DNA from: Echria macrotheca | Taxonomy: Eukaryota; Ascomycota; Sordariomycetes; Sordariales; Schizotheciaceae | Reading direction: 5' to 3' | Length of the DNA: 64,000 nucleotides | NCBI GenBank assembly: GCA_030411725.1 | Contig: MU839847.1 | Location: 1-64,000 of the forward strand | In this document: positions 1 through 10,021 of the stretch, in pieces | Numbering within the stretch: position 1 is the first letter of the stretch | Layout: each line of letters starts with the position of its first letter | Notes under the pieces: model-generated | What the model was told of the DNA's origin: nothing | The model's input: only the letters and a program-made list of their open reading frames with translations | Database searches by the model: none | Position numbers and translations under genes: made by a program

Positions 1-95
1 CTAACCCTAACCCTAACCCTAACCCTAACCCTAACCCTAACCCTAACCCTAACCCTAACCCTAACCCTAACCCTAACCCTAACCCTAACCCTAAA
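1..95. repeat. Telomere repeat tract (CCCTAA)n
   Basis: At least fifteen uninterrupted copies of the hexamer CCCTAA (TTAGGG on the other strand) run from the first base. The C-rich strand reads 5' to 3' into the chromosome, as expected at a left chromosome end. The tract stops abruptly at about base 95 and gives way to AT-rich DNA. This shows that the window begins at a true chromosome terminus or at the assembled edge of one. Confidence 0.98.
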
Positions 96-650
96 ACTTT
101 ATTTGCTTTAAAAAGTACTTTATAAGGGTTAATTATTATTATACGACGTTTTAATTATTATTTTAATAATTTAAATTACCTTTACTTTAATAAATTTAAT
201 ATTTAAATTGTAAAGTATTTATATTAACTTTAATAACCTATATCCTTTTTTTGCTAAAAGGCTAGCTTATACGTTAAGTAGCCTATACCTAAGTAAAAGC
301 TTTTAATTAACTGGGTCCAACCTTCGCTTTTAAATAGCTATAAAACTTCAACCCTTTACATCTTTCCACCCAGAGATTGTATAAACCTGCAAAGATAACC
401 AGACTATACGCCTAATTAAGAGCTTTCCGTATATATACTTTTTATACATTTTGGCCCTGGGATTTACAAAGAATCCTACGACTTAGGGTTATAAAGAATC
501 CTACGTACTGCGGGGTTATAGGGCCATATATTTTACAAAGAATCCTACGTAAAATTCTTTATATACTATATATTAGGATCCTACCTTACAAGTAACTTCC
601 TACCTTACAACCGGCTTCCTACCTTACAGCCAGTATCTAGCAATTGAAAT
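96..650. other. AT-rich, RIP-like subtelomeric DNA
   Basis: No open frame of note is present. The first 400 bases are dominated by TTAA, TAAT and TATA steps, which is typical of DNA degraded by repeat-induced point mutation. From about 465 there are short direct repeats: the 13-mer AAAGAATCCTACG occurs three times (near 469, 495 and 537), and TTCCTACCTTACA-like units occur three times between 570 and 630. The RIP origin is an inference from composition only. Confidence 0.7.
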
Positions 651-744
651 CCACACATCTAGCTTCCTAAGTCCGGATCTAAAGCTAGTTGTAGGGTCGG
701 TCGTAGCAACGGCTGTAGTCCTTTGCACTGGTGGTCCTTTGCAC

Positions 745-860
745 TAGGCCTAACTGCACGGCTAGCTGGCCTGTACGTAGGTAGAAGGCTGGCCTGTGCG
801 CTGGAAGGCTAGCCTGTGCGCTGGATGGCCTGTGCCTAGGTGGAAGGCTCTGATTGGCCA
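745..860. repeat. Degenerate short direct repeats around GGCCTGTGCG
   Basis: Variants of a unit reading roughly GGCTGGCCTGTGCGCTGGAA recur four times in about 110 bases, in the forms GGCCTGTACG, GGCCTGTGCG, AGCCTGTGCG and GGCCTGTGCC. It is a local, imperfect tandem array with no coding potential, probably a subtelomeric minisatellite. Confidence 0.6.
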
Positions 861-1080
861 GGTCAGCTCTTAGCTCCTCACCCCTCTAAAAACCACCCCA
901 AATCTTCCAACCTTTGCATCCGGCCCCCAAGTGGTCCTACAAGGCCGTAATTATACGAGTGGAAAGCCATGGATCTAAGGATTCCAGCCATATGCTCTTT
1001 GTAAGTTTTAGTGCAGGTTAACCCAATGAACTTAGCACCTCAAATAGCAACGAACTTAGCCCCCCTGCACTTATGTGGGG

Positions 1081-1302
1081 CCATACATTTTTCAACGAAC
1101 TTAGCCCAAGTTCGTTGCAAAGTAGAGGTTAGAAGCTATTTATAGGTGGAAAAATTAACTGGACCCTAAATAGCTGTTAGCTGGCTTCGCCAGCTACATT
1201 TATGCTATATGTCAGGTGGCTGCGCTACAGTTATCACCAAGTCAATAGAGCTATACATTTTTCAAGGAACTTAGCCCAAGTTCGTTGCAGATCAGAGGTT
1301 AG
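1081..1302. repeat. Two direct repeats, each containing a 10-bp palindrome, plus a central hairpin
   Basis: A segment of about 50 bases beginning CATACATTTTTCAA occurs at about 1082-1131 and again at about 1252-1300. In the first copy CAACGAACTT (1093-1102) and AAGTTCGTTG (1108-1117) form a perfect 10-bp inverted repeat around a 5-base spacer. The second copy (1263-1287) has one mismatch. Partial copies of GAACTTAGC occur at about 1028 and 1050. Between the copies a second perfect hairpin lies at 1178-1196 (TAGCTGGC, loop TTC, GCCAGCTA). It may be the relic of a small non-autonomous element, but no transposase is near. Confidence 0.65.
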
Positions 1303-1604
1303 TACAAATGAGTTTATATACGTTAAACTCTTTTACATTTAAGGCTTAAAGAAAGACGTTTGAGGTTTGAGATAAACTATGTGTTAGGTAGTTAAGCATT
1401 ACGTTATTTTATCCTGCTGCTGTTAAATCGATCACAAAGAGCCATCCGCTTCCTTCAGCAGTGCTGTCGTATTAACCTGTGCAGTCGCCACTGAGTTGGT
1501 TCCGCTCCCCTGGCGATCAGCCAGACCCTGTATCGTTCAACAAACTTTGTTTTCCCGTGGCCCAGCACTGTAGCTAGCCCTAAACTCAATCTCTCTCCTA
1601 GCAT

Positions 1605-2474
1605 TTACTCTGGCAGCACACCGTTCTTAGCAAACCACTCCTTCATTGCCTTATTCACCACTTCATAGTCCACTTGATGAAACCAATGCCCCTTTCCCTC
1701 ATCCAGAGTGATCTCATCCCCGTCAACCCGAGGCAGCACATCCCTGTCCGCCACAACAGCGAACTCCGAGCTCCCCAATGTCAGCCTCGGACACTTCCTC
1801 TTGTCACGGTACTCCTCTGCCACGATCTCTTTCCTCGCTAGGCTTCTCCTATCCCCCCATGTGCCCCACGACAGCGCATACACCACGCCTTCGTCCATCT
1901 CCTGCGCACGGCGCACATGCCATGTCTTCTGCCAGTGTGGCGCGTCCGGCGGATACGTGTAAGAAAAGAAGAACACGAGCTTGGAGATGACATTGGTCGG
2001 GTCATCAAAATACGATTCGTTTGCCTCACGAAACGCATTGTCGTAGCAGTGAATCGGGTCAATGCCGACGTTGGCCACGACAAGGTCCGGCCGCGCCACG
2101 GTCAGATAATACCCGATCACATCGCCCAGGCTATGGCCCACGACGATTGTGCGACGGATGTCGAGATGTTGCAGAAGGGCCACAGCGTCGTAGGCACAGG
2201 TTTGCGGGTAATAATCAACGATCCCACGGTCTAGAGCGTCCGGACCGGGCCAGCTCGTGATATCAGGTGTCGAGGGTGGCGCAGAAGATTTTCCATGGCC
2301 TCGAAGGTCAAAGGTGATAACGCGGAAACCCAGCGAGAGCAACGGCTGAACTTGCCAGGACCAGTCATGAAGGTCACAGGTCAGGCCGTGAATGAGGAGG
2401 ATGGGCAACGCAGTTTTGTGGCCTTCGTCGAGATACCAGAGCCGAAGCTGGTCATTGCGTTGGAGAAATGGCAT
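1605..2474 (-). CDS. Alpha/beta hydrolase (epoxide hydrolase-like)
   Basis: The protein has 289 residues and no intron. The first true ATG is at 2474; the frame stays open to a TTG a few codons upstream, but that is not a credible start. It has the alpha/beta-hydrolase signature: an HG oxyanion motif near residue 29, a DLRGHGKS loop, the nucleophile elbow GHSLGD with Ser near residue 115, and a late GHWFH motif supplying the likely catalytic His near 263. The overall plan resembles soluble epoxide hydrolases and related fungal hydrolases. No signal peptide is evident, so it is probably intracellular. The substrate cannot be deduced. It is the most telomere-proximal gene, ending about 1.5 kb from the repeat tract. 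Codon use looks intact, with no sign of RIP damage. Confidence 0.85.
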   Translation of the reverse strand: MPFLQRNDQLRLWYLDEGHKTALPILLIHGLTCDLHDWSWQVQPLLSLGFRVITFDLRGHGKSSAPPSTPDITSWPGPDALDRGIVDYYPQTCAYDAVALLQHLDIRRTIVVGHSLGDVIGYYLTVARPDLVVANVGIDPIHCYDNAFREANESYFDDPTNVISKLVFFFSYTYPPDAPHWQKTWHVRRAQEMDEGVVYALSWGTWGDRRSLARKEIVAEEYRDKRKCPRLTLGSSEFAVVADRDVLPRVDGDEITLDEGKGHWFHQVDYEVVNKAMKEWFAKNGVLPE

Positions 2475-3523
2475 AGTGAACAAGCTAGGTAGGACCTGTG
2501 GGCATGAGAGAAAACCTTCTGTTCATCGATTGTCTAAGATTGGAACGGTTGGCTGTCCTATATACACATATGCGGTCCAGCAGAAAAACTAGAGGATCAT
2601 GACAAAAGGAGCATTCACGGGTTAACGGGTTAACCCGAATGCCTCAACTGTTAACGGTGCACAGAAAGTGGACCCAAGCATTAAACACCAGTCACTTTGT
2701 AGTGTCAAGGCGGCTGATTCAGCTTATTGCAGAATGCACCGAGACAGGCCCTGGCACAAAGCTGTCAGCACACAGGTAACGCCAATTGATTGGTTGGTTG
2801 TTTATGTTGTACTCGGTCGGAATCCGCCGCAAAACCGGCTGGCCGTGGAAACCGGAGTTTTCCACTTTGGCGGACCTCGCCTAAATTGCTGTGAATATCA
2901 TGTCTGCGCCTCACACCCTCGGGGAACAGCCTGCTTATTCGTACCACTACAATCCCGTGGTGGCTAGGCGGTTGCCAATGGTGAGATTGGTAGTTGCGGC
3001 GTTTCAGTATGCGCGAGTGGAGGAGCTGGGGGACGGTGGAAAGGATAGGGAGTTGGAAAAGGTGCTGGTCAGGGTGGTGGGCTCAGTCGGGTTGAATAGG
3101 TATGGAAGAAAGGGGGAAGTTGTGTTGGAGGTAAGATGGGAGAGACCGGCGTAATTCCTCTGTCACCGATAGACAGGAACTGAGGAAGAAACTCGCCGTC
3201 TCATTTTCAAATCTCTACCTACCTAGTCCACGTTTAACAAGAATAGAGAATTAAGGATCTGAGCTTATTATAACGCGGATACCGTAAAAGGATCTTCTAC
3301 TAACAAATAAATCGAGGTCTCGGGCGCCTTATGAACAACGCCTTCGGTCAGGTTGAGTGACATTGTGCAAGGCAGGTTGGAGCGTTACCTGTGCAGTCGA
3401 TTCCTACCAAACCACCATTCCTCCCACTGACTTCTCGGCATCGTGCGTTTACCACCCATCTGCAAGGAGACCTCGCCACCGTTTGCCTCGCCGTTCATAT
3501 TCACTTTTCCCTGTCCCGATTTT
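2475..3523. other. Intergenic, shared upstream/downstream region
   Basis: This interval separates the start of the hydrolase from the end of the zincin-like gene. Apart from the weak 2900-3154 frame it holds nothing I can support as a gene. A perfect 10-bp palindrome GGGTTAACCC at 2627-2636 is preceded by another GGGTTAAC (2619-2626). It may be a regulatory site of the hydrolase promoter or chance. Confidence 0.5.
2900..3154 (+). CDS. Possible small protein, unrecognised
   Basis: An ATG at 2900 opens an 84-codon frame ending at 3154. The product is basic to neutral, with a central stretch of Val, Glu and Arg, and matches no family I recognise. It has no signal peptide, no Cys pattern and no clear intron. 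It could be a real short gene, an exon fragment or chance. It lies in the 1-kb gap between the hydrolase and the zincin-like gene. Confidence 0.2.
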   Translation: MSAPHTLGEQPAYSYHYNPVVARRLPMVRLVVAAFQYARVEELGDGGKDRELEKVLVRVVGSVGLNRYGRKGEVVLEVRWERPA

Positions 3524-5201
3524 CTACTGACCACATCGCTCTCGCTCGGCTCTACACCACGCATTGTGCTCGGCCGCATCGAAGCAACCGTCGGGTGGAT
3601 TGTCAGACTTACACGACTTAGACGTGACGGGAATTTGCTGCACAAGTCCACAGTTGGTCGGACATCCTGGCTGGGCCGATGGTGGTGGTCCGACAGCGGC
3701 GTCACAAAGCCACGGTTTCCCGGCAATAGCGGCCCATTGATTCTTGCGGGCGCTGCAGGCATTGTTAGCTGCGTTGATATCGGACTGCTTACATTTCTGA
3801 GAAGCATCAGGTTAGCAGATCTGGACGCAGAGCACTAGGGAGTGATGTACTCACATCGGGGTAGTCTCGATGACCCGGAGTTTTCGGATCCTCACAGGAG
3901 TCGTCACCGGGCTGACAATCACGCTGTTTTGGCGCCGGCGCCCGCTTGCGGCGCGGGCAGTCGGGTTGCAGCGTACAGGTGGCGGCGGCACGGCTGACAA
4001 GCTCGTCGGTGTTAAATAGGCGATAGCAGACCTTTGGCTTTAGTTGAACCTGCAAAGCTCCGACCTGGAAGGGTAACTCGATGGCGTCGGCCAAACCCGG
4101 GACGTTGGAGTAGTCCTGGGAGACGGGATAGCCCAGTGTCGAGAATAGGTTTTTTACTCTCCAGACGTCGAAAAAGTAGCATCCAGGGCTGGGCCAGACA
4201 AGTAGTTTGTCCACGTGGCTAGCCCACTCGCGCGCCTCAATCTCCTCGGGAATGTTGGAGTAGGAGAATCCTGCTTTGCACCAGCCGTACAAGTAGCTCA
4301 GCCCGTAAAGGGCCAGGCTCCAGTCCTTGTCGGCGTATTGTTGGACGTGCTTCATCTCGTGCAGCAACAACCGGGTCGTGCTGCTGTCTGGCGTGTTTGG
4401 GGCTGACCTTTTGATGTATATGTTGCGGTTGAAGGTGGTGCCCTCCACGGTGCCGAATTCAAATACGGGCGGCTGGTACGCGTCGTAGTAGATGTGGATT
4501 GGAGCCGTCAAGGCCAGGTCCTTGTATATCGGATACGCGAAGAACTGCTGGTCCTGCGTGATGGCCGCCGAGCCGTGGTTCAGCACGCTAAAGTCGTTCT
4601 CGGTGATCAGAAATACGGGTAAGGCCGTGGCTGCCACCACACTGCACGCGATACCCTCGAAGATGTCGACGATGTCGCCGAAGATGTCGCGTCGCGCTAC
4701 AGAATCGCGGCCGCCCTTTTGACCTGGCAATGTGCGCAGCAGGGCGCTGACGGCCGGGTAGGCCTTCGGGATCTTGGCCGTGATCTGAGCGTCCGAGAAT
4801 CCGAGCTGACTCATAACAATGGGCAGCGTGAGGTTCAACACGGACTCGCGCAGCTCGGCGGCCGTGGCATCATAGGGATCCGCATGCGGCGGTGCCAATG
4901 GGATCTTGATGCGCTTGCCTTTGGTGATCTCGGGGTCGGCTACGCTCACGCTGCCGAAAGGGTACTGCTGTGCTTCGGGGAGGGTCTTGAACTGGAAGTC
5001 GCGAAACTTGTCTTTCACGACCTGCAAATTGGGGTTGATCTCGAACTTAGGCAACCCCCCGGGAGTTGCCGTGGCCGTGGGTTGCGCAAACTGGATACCG
5101 GGGATGGTCTTGATGAGGGGCTTGTTAATGGTGAACTGAGCATTCGAGTGCAAAGACAAGAGGAGAAACACAACAAGGCTAAAAAGGATCGACATCTTCA
5201 T
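3524..5201 (-). CDS. Secreted zincin-like (DUF4157-type) metallopeptidase candidate with Cys-rich tail
   Basis: Two exons (5201-3855 and 3796-3524, intron of 58 bases in phase 0, donor GTGAGT) give 539 residues. The N-terminus has a clear signal peptide (hydrophobic residues 5-18, cleavage near residue 21). A HEMKHVQQ motif at residues 281-288 fits the HExxH zinc site, and the HExxHxxQQ form is that of DUF4157-type zincins. Acidic residues in PEEIEARE (about 318-325) could supply the third ligand. Before it lies an unrecognised domain of about 200 residues. The last exon encodes a 90-residue tail with nine cysteines, suggesting a disulfide-knotted extracellular module. Function as a peptidase is inferred from the motif; no substrate is known. 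It may be a secreted effector or a nutrient protease. Confidence 0.75.
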
Positions 5202-7020
5202 CAGCAGATATGTAAATCTATCGCGTTGGGCTGAATCGTAGTTTCTGATCGAAGAATAACAGCAGCAGAGAATGTGGCCTTATATCTTCTCCTTACAGAA
5301 GATGCCGGCCTAGTTGATTGAAGTGGAGCAGTGCCACATGAGTCCCTTTCTCAAATCAGAGCTGGGACTTTTGATCGTACATCGAAAGAACTGACCACTT
5401 AGAGCATATCCCAACCCTTCCTTTCCAGTCTGTCGGCTGCCAAGTGGGGGCGCGAGACGAACTTCAGCCGCATTCAAGGCGCAGCACAACTCCGAGAGTC
5501 CACACCGGCTGAGACCAAGCTCCAAAGGCGCAGCCCCCTATTTATTTGAATACCACACACCCACATACCTCAACAAGAAAATTTAAAGCAACGTCACCAG
5601 CATAGAAAATAAATTACACACTACTGATGTAGTCTATCATACGAACCGGTGAACGCAGATGCCCTTATTTCCCGTGGCAATGCTACGTGTCCCTCCTCTT
5701 TAAAATCGTTACGTGTGCCTGTCATGAGTGGGCTATGAGTCGGCGGTGGAGTGACTCATTAGGGGCGCTGTTGCCGCCACTTCGCGGGAAATCTTACACC
5801 TGCAACATTTAGTCCGTGGTCAATGAACAGTGTTTGTGCTGGACAAACCTGCTCCTAACCGTCATCTTCCTTGATCATCCACCCAATAGAGAGAACCTTT
5901 TGGGCCTACCTCTATCACGATCTCGCAGGCTGAACTGAAAGGCCACGCATTTTTCGAACGTGTTGTTTCGCAAAGACGTAATTAGGTTTATCAAAAGTGT
6001 ACAGCAAGAAATCTAGATGAGGAAATCACATCCTAAAGCGGAGAGAAACTAGATTCGACCCCGGTCTGACTATGGAGTTACACTTAAAATAGGGACTACT
6101 CGTGTATCTAATACCACGAGCTCCAAACCGCTGCCCGGGAAATGCCCAGTTGAGGCCGAGTGCCATCCTCAAAAATTGGCAGGGCTTATACGAACAAAGA
6201 CCGCTTCAGTTTAATGGATGGGAAGTCCATCGTATCTCTCAAGCCGTCCTATCCAGACAAGGCTTCTTTCCTAAAGGGCAACATGTGCGTGGCATCCCCG
6301 ACTTCTGGGCACTTCGACTATGATACGACGTTGTATGCCCGTATTTCGAACAACCCCCATTACGCGGACGGGAAAGAGATATTTACGATAACAATCGGCC
6401 CTGCATTATCGTCATGGAATCGGACGAGAAGTGCTCCTTCACCGTCAGCTGTCTACTATTTCAGCGGCCTGGATAATTATGCGGCACAGAGACCCTTGGC
6501 CTAGCAACTGAAAGTCACACCGCTGCACAAACAACACATTGACGCATCTTGTACACGGTCCGTGATCCATCTTCCACATCCAACCAGCCCAACATAGGCT
6601 GCAACAATGCAAGCCCGTTACTCCATCTCTCATTTTTGCGTCAACCTGTTCTTGCTTTCTCTCCCGCCCGCTTTGGTGTTCATGCATGACGTCGAGTACT
6701 AAACTTGCTTTCGCCCAGGTCCCAAGCAGGCCAATTCAATAGATTCTCCAAAACCGGCTTATTCTACCTTGTATCTCAAATCGCAGTCGTCTGTTTCGGT
6801 CCTATGCTCGTCGAGTCCTATCTGACCTAAGAGCGGAATGGCCCTTCCGACTCGTTTTCATATCGATCAATCTTGGCCCTCATTCCATCCCTTCTGTCAC
6901 ATGTGAAAATCCATGCTAGGCTGCGGACAGCCTAAGTTGAAAGAGCCTGGATATCGAAGCTACATAGACAATACCTGACATAGTACAAAACCAGCAAGAT
7001 CAAGCACATAACTACAAAGC
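5202..7020. other. Long intergenic region
   Basis: About 1.8 kb lies upstream of the zincin-like gene and downstream of the 2EXR gene. The 5' part probably contains the zincin promoter. I see no convincing gene apart from the weak frame at 6214-6504. Confidence 0.5.
6214..6504 (+). CDS. Possible exon or gene fragment, unrecognised
   Basis: A frame opens with ATG at 6214 and runs 96 codons to a stop at 6504; it extends upstream to 6160 without an ATG. Codon third positions are moderately C-rich, as in real genes here, and the product is compositionally ordinary (many Ser, Asp and Tyr). I recognise no family and no splice partner. It may be a decayed gene remnant. Confidence 0.2.
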   Translation: MDGKSIVSLKPSYPDKASFLKGNMCVASPTSGHFDYDTTLYARISNNPHYADGKEIFTITIGPALSSWNRTRSAPSPSAVYYFSGLDNYAAQRPLA

Positions 7021-8517
7021 TTACACCAAACGAGCCAGTCCCAACTCGGGCCATTCTCCCCTCATGTCAAAAACGACCTTGCTCTGGAACACATTCCCCT
7101 CTAGCGGTCCCAGGGCGTCAGCACGGAACATCCAGAACCCAACGGCCGGGCGAGCTACTGCCTCCATGCCGGGTGGAAGCTCACCTGGCCTCAGGTTTTT
7201 CGCCGTCAACCACGGCGACGGTGATAATGGTGAAGATGACGGTGGTGATGCATTGCCGTGACCACCTCCCACATCACCACCGCCACCGGCTGCTGCTGAT
7301 GCCGCTCTCGCCCTCGCCGCCTCCGTCCTCAGCATTATCAGCAAAAGGGACTTGCGTTCCTCGAGGCCGCGCACCCATCGCTCCTGCTCATGAACCATAA
7401 ATCGACGGGCCGTGGCCTGGTCGTAGATGTGTTCTTCATGGCCTTCATCCCCATCCCCAACCCACCCAGGTGGCTCGTACGCGAAAAGAACTTTTTCTTC
7501 AACGCCAAACATTTGCGTGGGAGCGGAAGCGGTGGCGGAAGTCAAAGAGCGCAAGCCCAACCGTTGCAGCATACTGCGCCATTGAAGACGCATCTCCCGC
7601 GGGTCACGGGCCGCGGTCATGACCCATTGCAGATCCGGTTTGACATGGGTGGGCGGCCGCGGATCGCCACCACTTTTACTGTCGAAAAGTTCAAAGGTCG
7701 CCGTGTCGGCTCGCACGGGGATGGAGTGGACGAAGCGGACACCCACCCCCCGAAAATCTTCAAGCGGGCCCATCACCGCCCGCCCGAAATATGAATGGGC
7801 CATCCACACCACCGATCGCAGATGGCTAACCGTCTCGACGAGAGACAAACGGGCCGGGTCAGCGGGGTTTTGCAATACCAGCCAATCCTTGGTGTTGTTG
7901 CTGTCGACGCTGTGATCGTCGTGAAACAGCGCAAAGTGCAACGCGCGCATGGTGTTGCTGTCCATGGCTAGATGTAAAATCCCGATGCCTCTGGGGTCGT
8001 GCGCTCGTACGTCGTGCATAAAGTCGACGACCATGTGCGCTGGACGGTTTCGGATCTGGATGTGCACAATATCGTACTCTGGGTTGAGATAGAGCATCCC
8101 ATTCTCGGCTTCTGGGTTAGGATAGAACGGCATCCGGCTCTGTCCCCGAAGAAGCCAGCAGGGCATGTGCACACGGTAGAAGCGCAAGGCAACTCGTCGA
8201 GCCTCGCGGTTGACACGGAGGAGTTTGCTGTGTAGGAACCGGCCGTGATGAACCGTGGCGACGTACCGCCCGCCACTCATCACATTTCCAAGGGCGTTCG
8301 TCGTCGAGTACCGGGTCTGGCTCGGTTTCTCTTGACCATTCCCCGCCTCAGACAATGATTGGGCCACCACAATCTCCAAGAGTCGGCGCCGTACCACCGA
8401 CGCTTCCCAGATGCGCAGCCGCATCTCGGGCGGCAACGCCGGAAATAGGTGGAATGAGGCCCATTCGTCATTCTCAATGACGGGGTTGATAATTTCGGTA
8501 CTGATTGTCGCCGCCAT
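7021..8517 (-). CDS. 2EXR-domain protein
   Basis: This is a single-exon gene of 498 residues. The first ATG is at 8517, and the extra 15 codons upstream begin at TTG and are discounted. Residues 22-40 read F-x-LFPALPPEMRLRIWE, the hallmark of the fungal 2EXR domain, an F-box-like motif found in very large families in Pezizomycotina. The rest is the usual variable region, with a Gly/Ala-rich low-complexity stretch near residues 400-440. There is no signal peptide or membrane segment. The family has no proven biochemical role, although an F-box-like adaptor function is often proposed. The gene is complete and shows no sign of decay. Confidence 0.85.
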   Translation of the reverse strand: MAATISTEIINPVIENDEWASFHLFPALPPEMRLRIWEASVVRRRLLEIVVAQSLSEAGNGQEKPSQTRYSTTNALGNVMSGGRYVATVHHGRFLHSKLLRVNREARRVALRFYRVHMPCWLLRGQSRMPFYPNPEAENGMLYLNPEYDIVHIQIRNRPAHMVVDFMHDVRAHDPRGIGILHLAMDSNTMRALHFALFHDDHSVDSNNTKDWLVLQNPADPARLSLVETVSHLRSVVWMAHSYFGRAVMGPLEDFRGVGVRFVHSIPVRADTATFELFDSKSGGDPRPPTHVKPDLQWVMTAARDPREMRLQWRSMLQRLGLRSLTSATASAPTQMFGVEEKVLFAYEPPGWVGDGDEGHEEHIYDQATARRFMVHEQERWVRGLEERKSLLLIMLRTEAARARAASAAAGGGGDVGGGHGNASPPSSSPLSPSPWLTAKNLRPGELPPGMEAVARPAVGFWMFRADALGPLEGNVFQSKVVFDMRGEWPELGLARLV

Positions 8518-10021
8518 AGTTTTCGGGTCCGGGGAGGAGCCAAAGAAACCGCCTTGGACCAAGTATGCCGGATGCTACGCGGTTCGTGGATGGTTAGAGG
8601 CAAAGTGAAGCCGTAGATATAAAGGCTGATGATTGGAATAGGTGCAAGAAAAGAAAACAGGAACAAGAAAAGCAAAGGAAAGCCCCTCCCGTGCCGCCCC
8701 CCTGCACCAAGTGCCTGCTGCCTAAGTTGACCTTACGTGTGTTACCTGGGCGGTACGTACCCAAGACTGCTGGATGTACGTTGGCCAGCACCTCTATAAT
8801 TTATTTACCCGACGTTGTGGTGGGTCTGCGAGTCTGAGGACTGTGTTGTGATTTCTTTTCCTTTCTTTTTTCTTTCCTTCCCTTGTCGCAGGACGGGACA
8901 GTCCACGGAAATACCAGCATAACCTTATAATAACACAGAGAAAGTATGCTTGCCCCGGCTACGCAAGGTGGCGGTACTTGCAATCCGGCACTGTTTGACA
9001 ACAAGACCGAATGGTTGAAACTATATACACCGCGTGGTTAGCATATGCTGAGTATACGATATTGACCTTGTCCTACCATCCAAAGTATCTTATATCGGGC
9101 AAAATAGGAGCAGGACAAGGCACTCCTGCGGCGTGCCGCGTCCGAACGGCTCAGATATGTTATCTCAGTCTGTTTATTACCCCACAATAGGTCAATGAGA
9201 AGGTAAGGTGTTGATAATAAGTGTGAATCTTGTCATCAGAGGCTGCCTTGTGAACATGTACCTGTATAAGAAGGCAGGCTCGTCCCGTCCAGGTTCGACA
9301 TGGTCACTTCCTCAACACACAAGAAATGATCACAACAAAGCGCAATCGATCTTGCCTACAAGACGCCAATATTTCCCTGACGTTGATCTCCTGATTGCTA
9401 TCCGGCCCTCTGTCTTCTCTTAGTCGCAAATATCCGCTGCTTCATCAAGAATGCGGCAGCGGTGCTAGTCAGCGCACTCCTAGCCACGTCGGTGGTAGGA
9501 TAGCTCACCAAAGTCGTACGACAAGTTTATATGTCCGCTTTAATTGTGTCTTGGGCCTGTCCCGAGGTATCGCAGTGGTGGAGACGGCGCGCCATACGGG
9601 CCAGGCGTGCACGGGTGAGTCCAGCTTTCTGGGACACATCCGCCTCGGGAGCGGCTGGGACGACCTCAAGGTGCAGCTCAACAAGTTTGCTGACCGTGTC
9701 CGGAGCTCGGGGGTCGAGAACTCCCGCGCCGTACTCTAGATGGTCGACACACGCCCCAGCAACCCAGAGCTTTCGGACCAATCTATGAAGACCATGTCCC
9801 GTCGTGGTGGTAAATGCGTTAGTATTGTACATCAAGGGTTAGACAACGCGTTGTTAGAAGACCCCAGAGGCTGCTTTCCAGCACCTGGAACTCACTAGGG
9901 AAGCTCATGTTAAACGTCAAGACCTCACTGAATAGCAGAGCTGTGTTCATAGCCCAGGCGTATGTATCCAATGGGAAGCTGCCAGTGTCCGCCCTCGCTA
10001 TTTTCCTGTGACACTTCAACC
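8518..10021. other. Intergenic region between the 2EXR and AKR genes
   Basis: The first part should hold the 2EXR promoter: CT-rich tracts lie near 8845-8885 on the plus strand. The rest has no strong coding signal except the weak minus-strand frame at 9527-9832. Confidence 0.45.
9527..9832 (-). CDS. Possible small protein or exon remnant, unrecognised
   Basis: ATG at 9832 opens 101 codons on the minus strand. The product is rich in Leu, Ala and Arg and its middle part looks protein-like, but overlapping frames on the other strand are also open because the DNA is GC-rich. I recognise no family. It may be the last exon of a decayed gene. Confidence 0.2.
   Translation of the reverse strand: MYNTNAFTTTTGHGLHRLVRKLWVAGACVDHLEYGAGVLDPRAPDTVSKLVELHLEVVPAAPEADVSQKAGLTRARLARMARRLHHCDTSGQAQDTIKADI

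Noticed and set aside
3385..3807. 140-codon minus-strand frame overlapping the end of the zincin-like gene
   Set aside because: It is out of frame with the spliced last exon, which gives a far more protein-like Cys-rich sequence and a natural stop at 3524.
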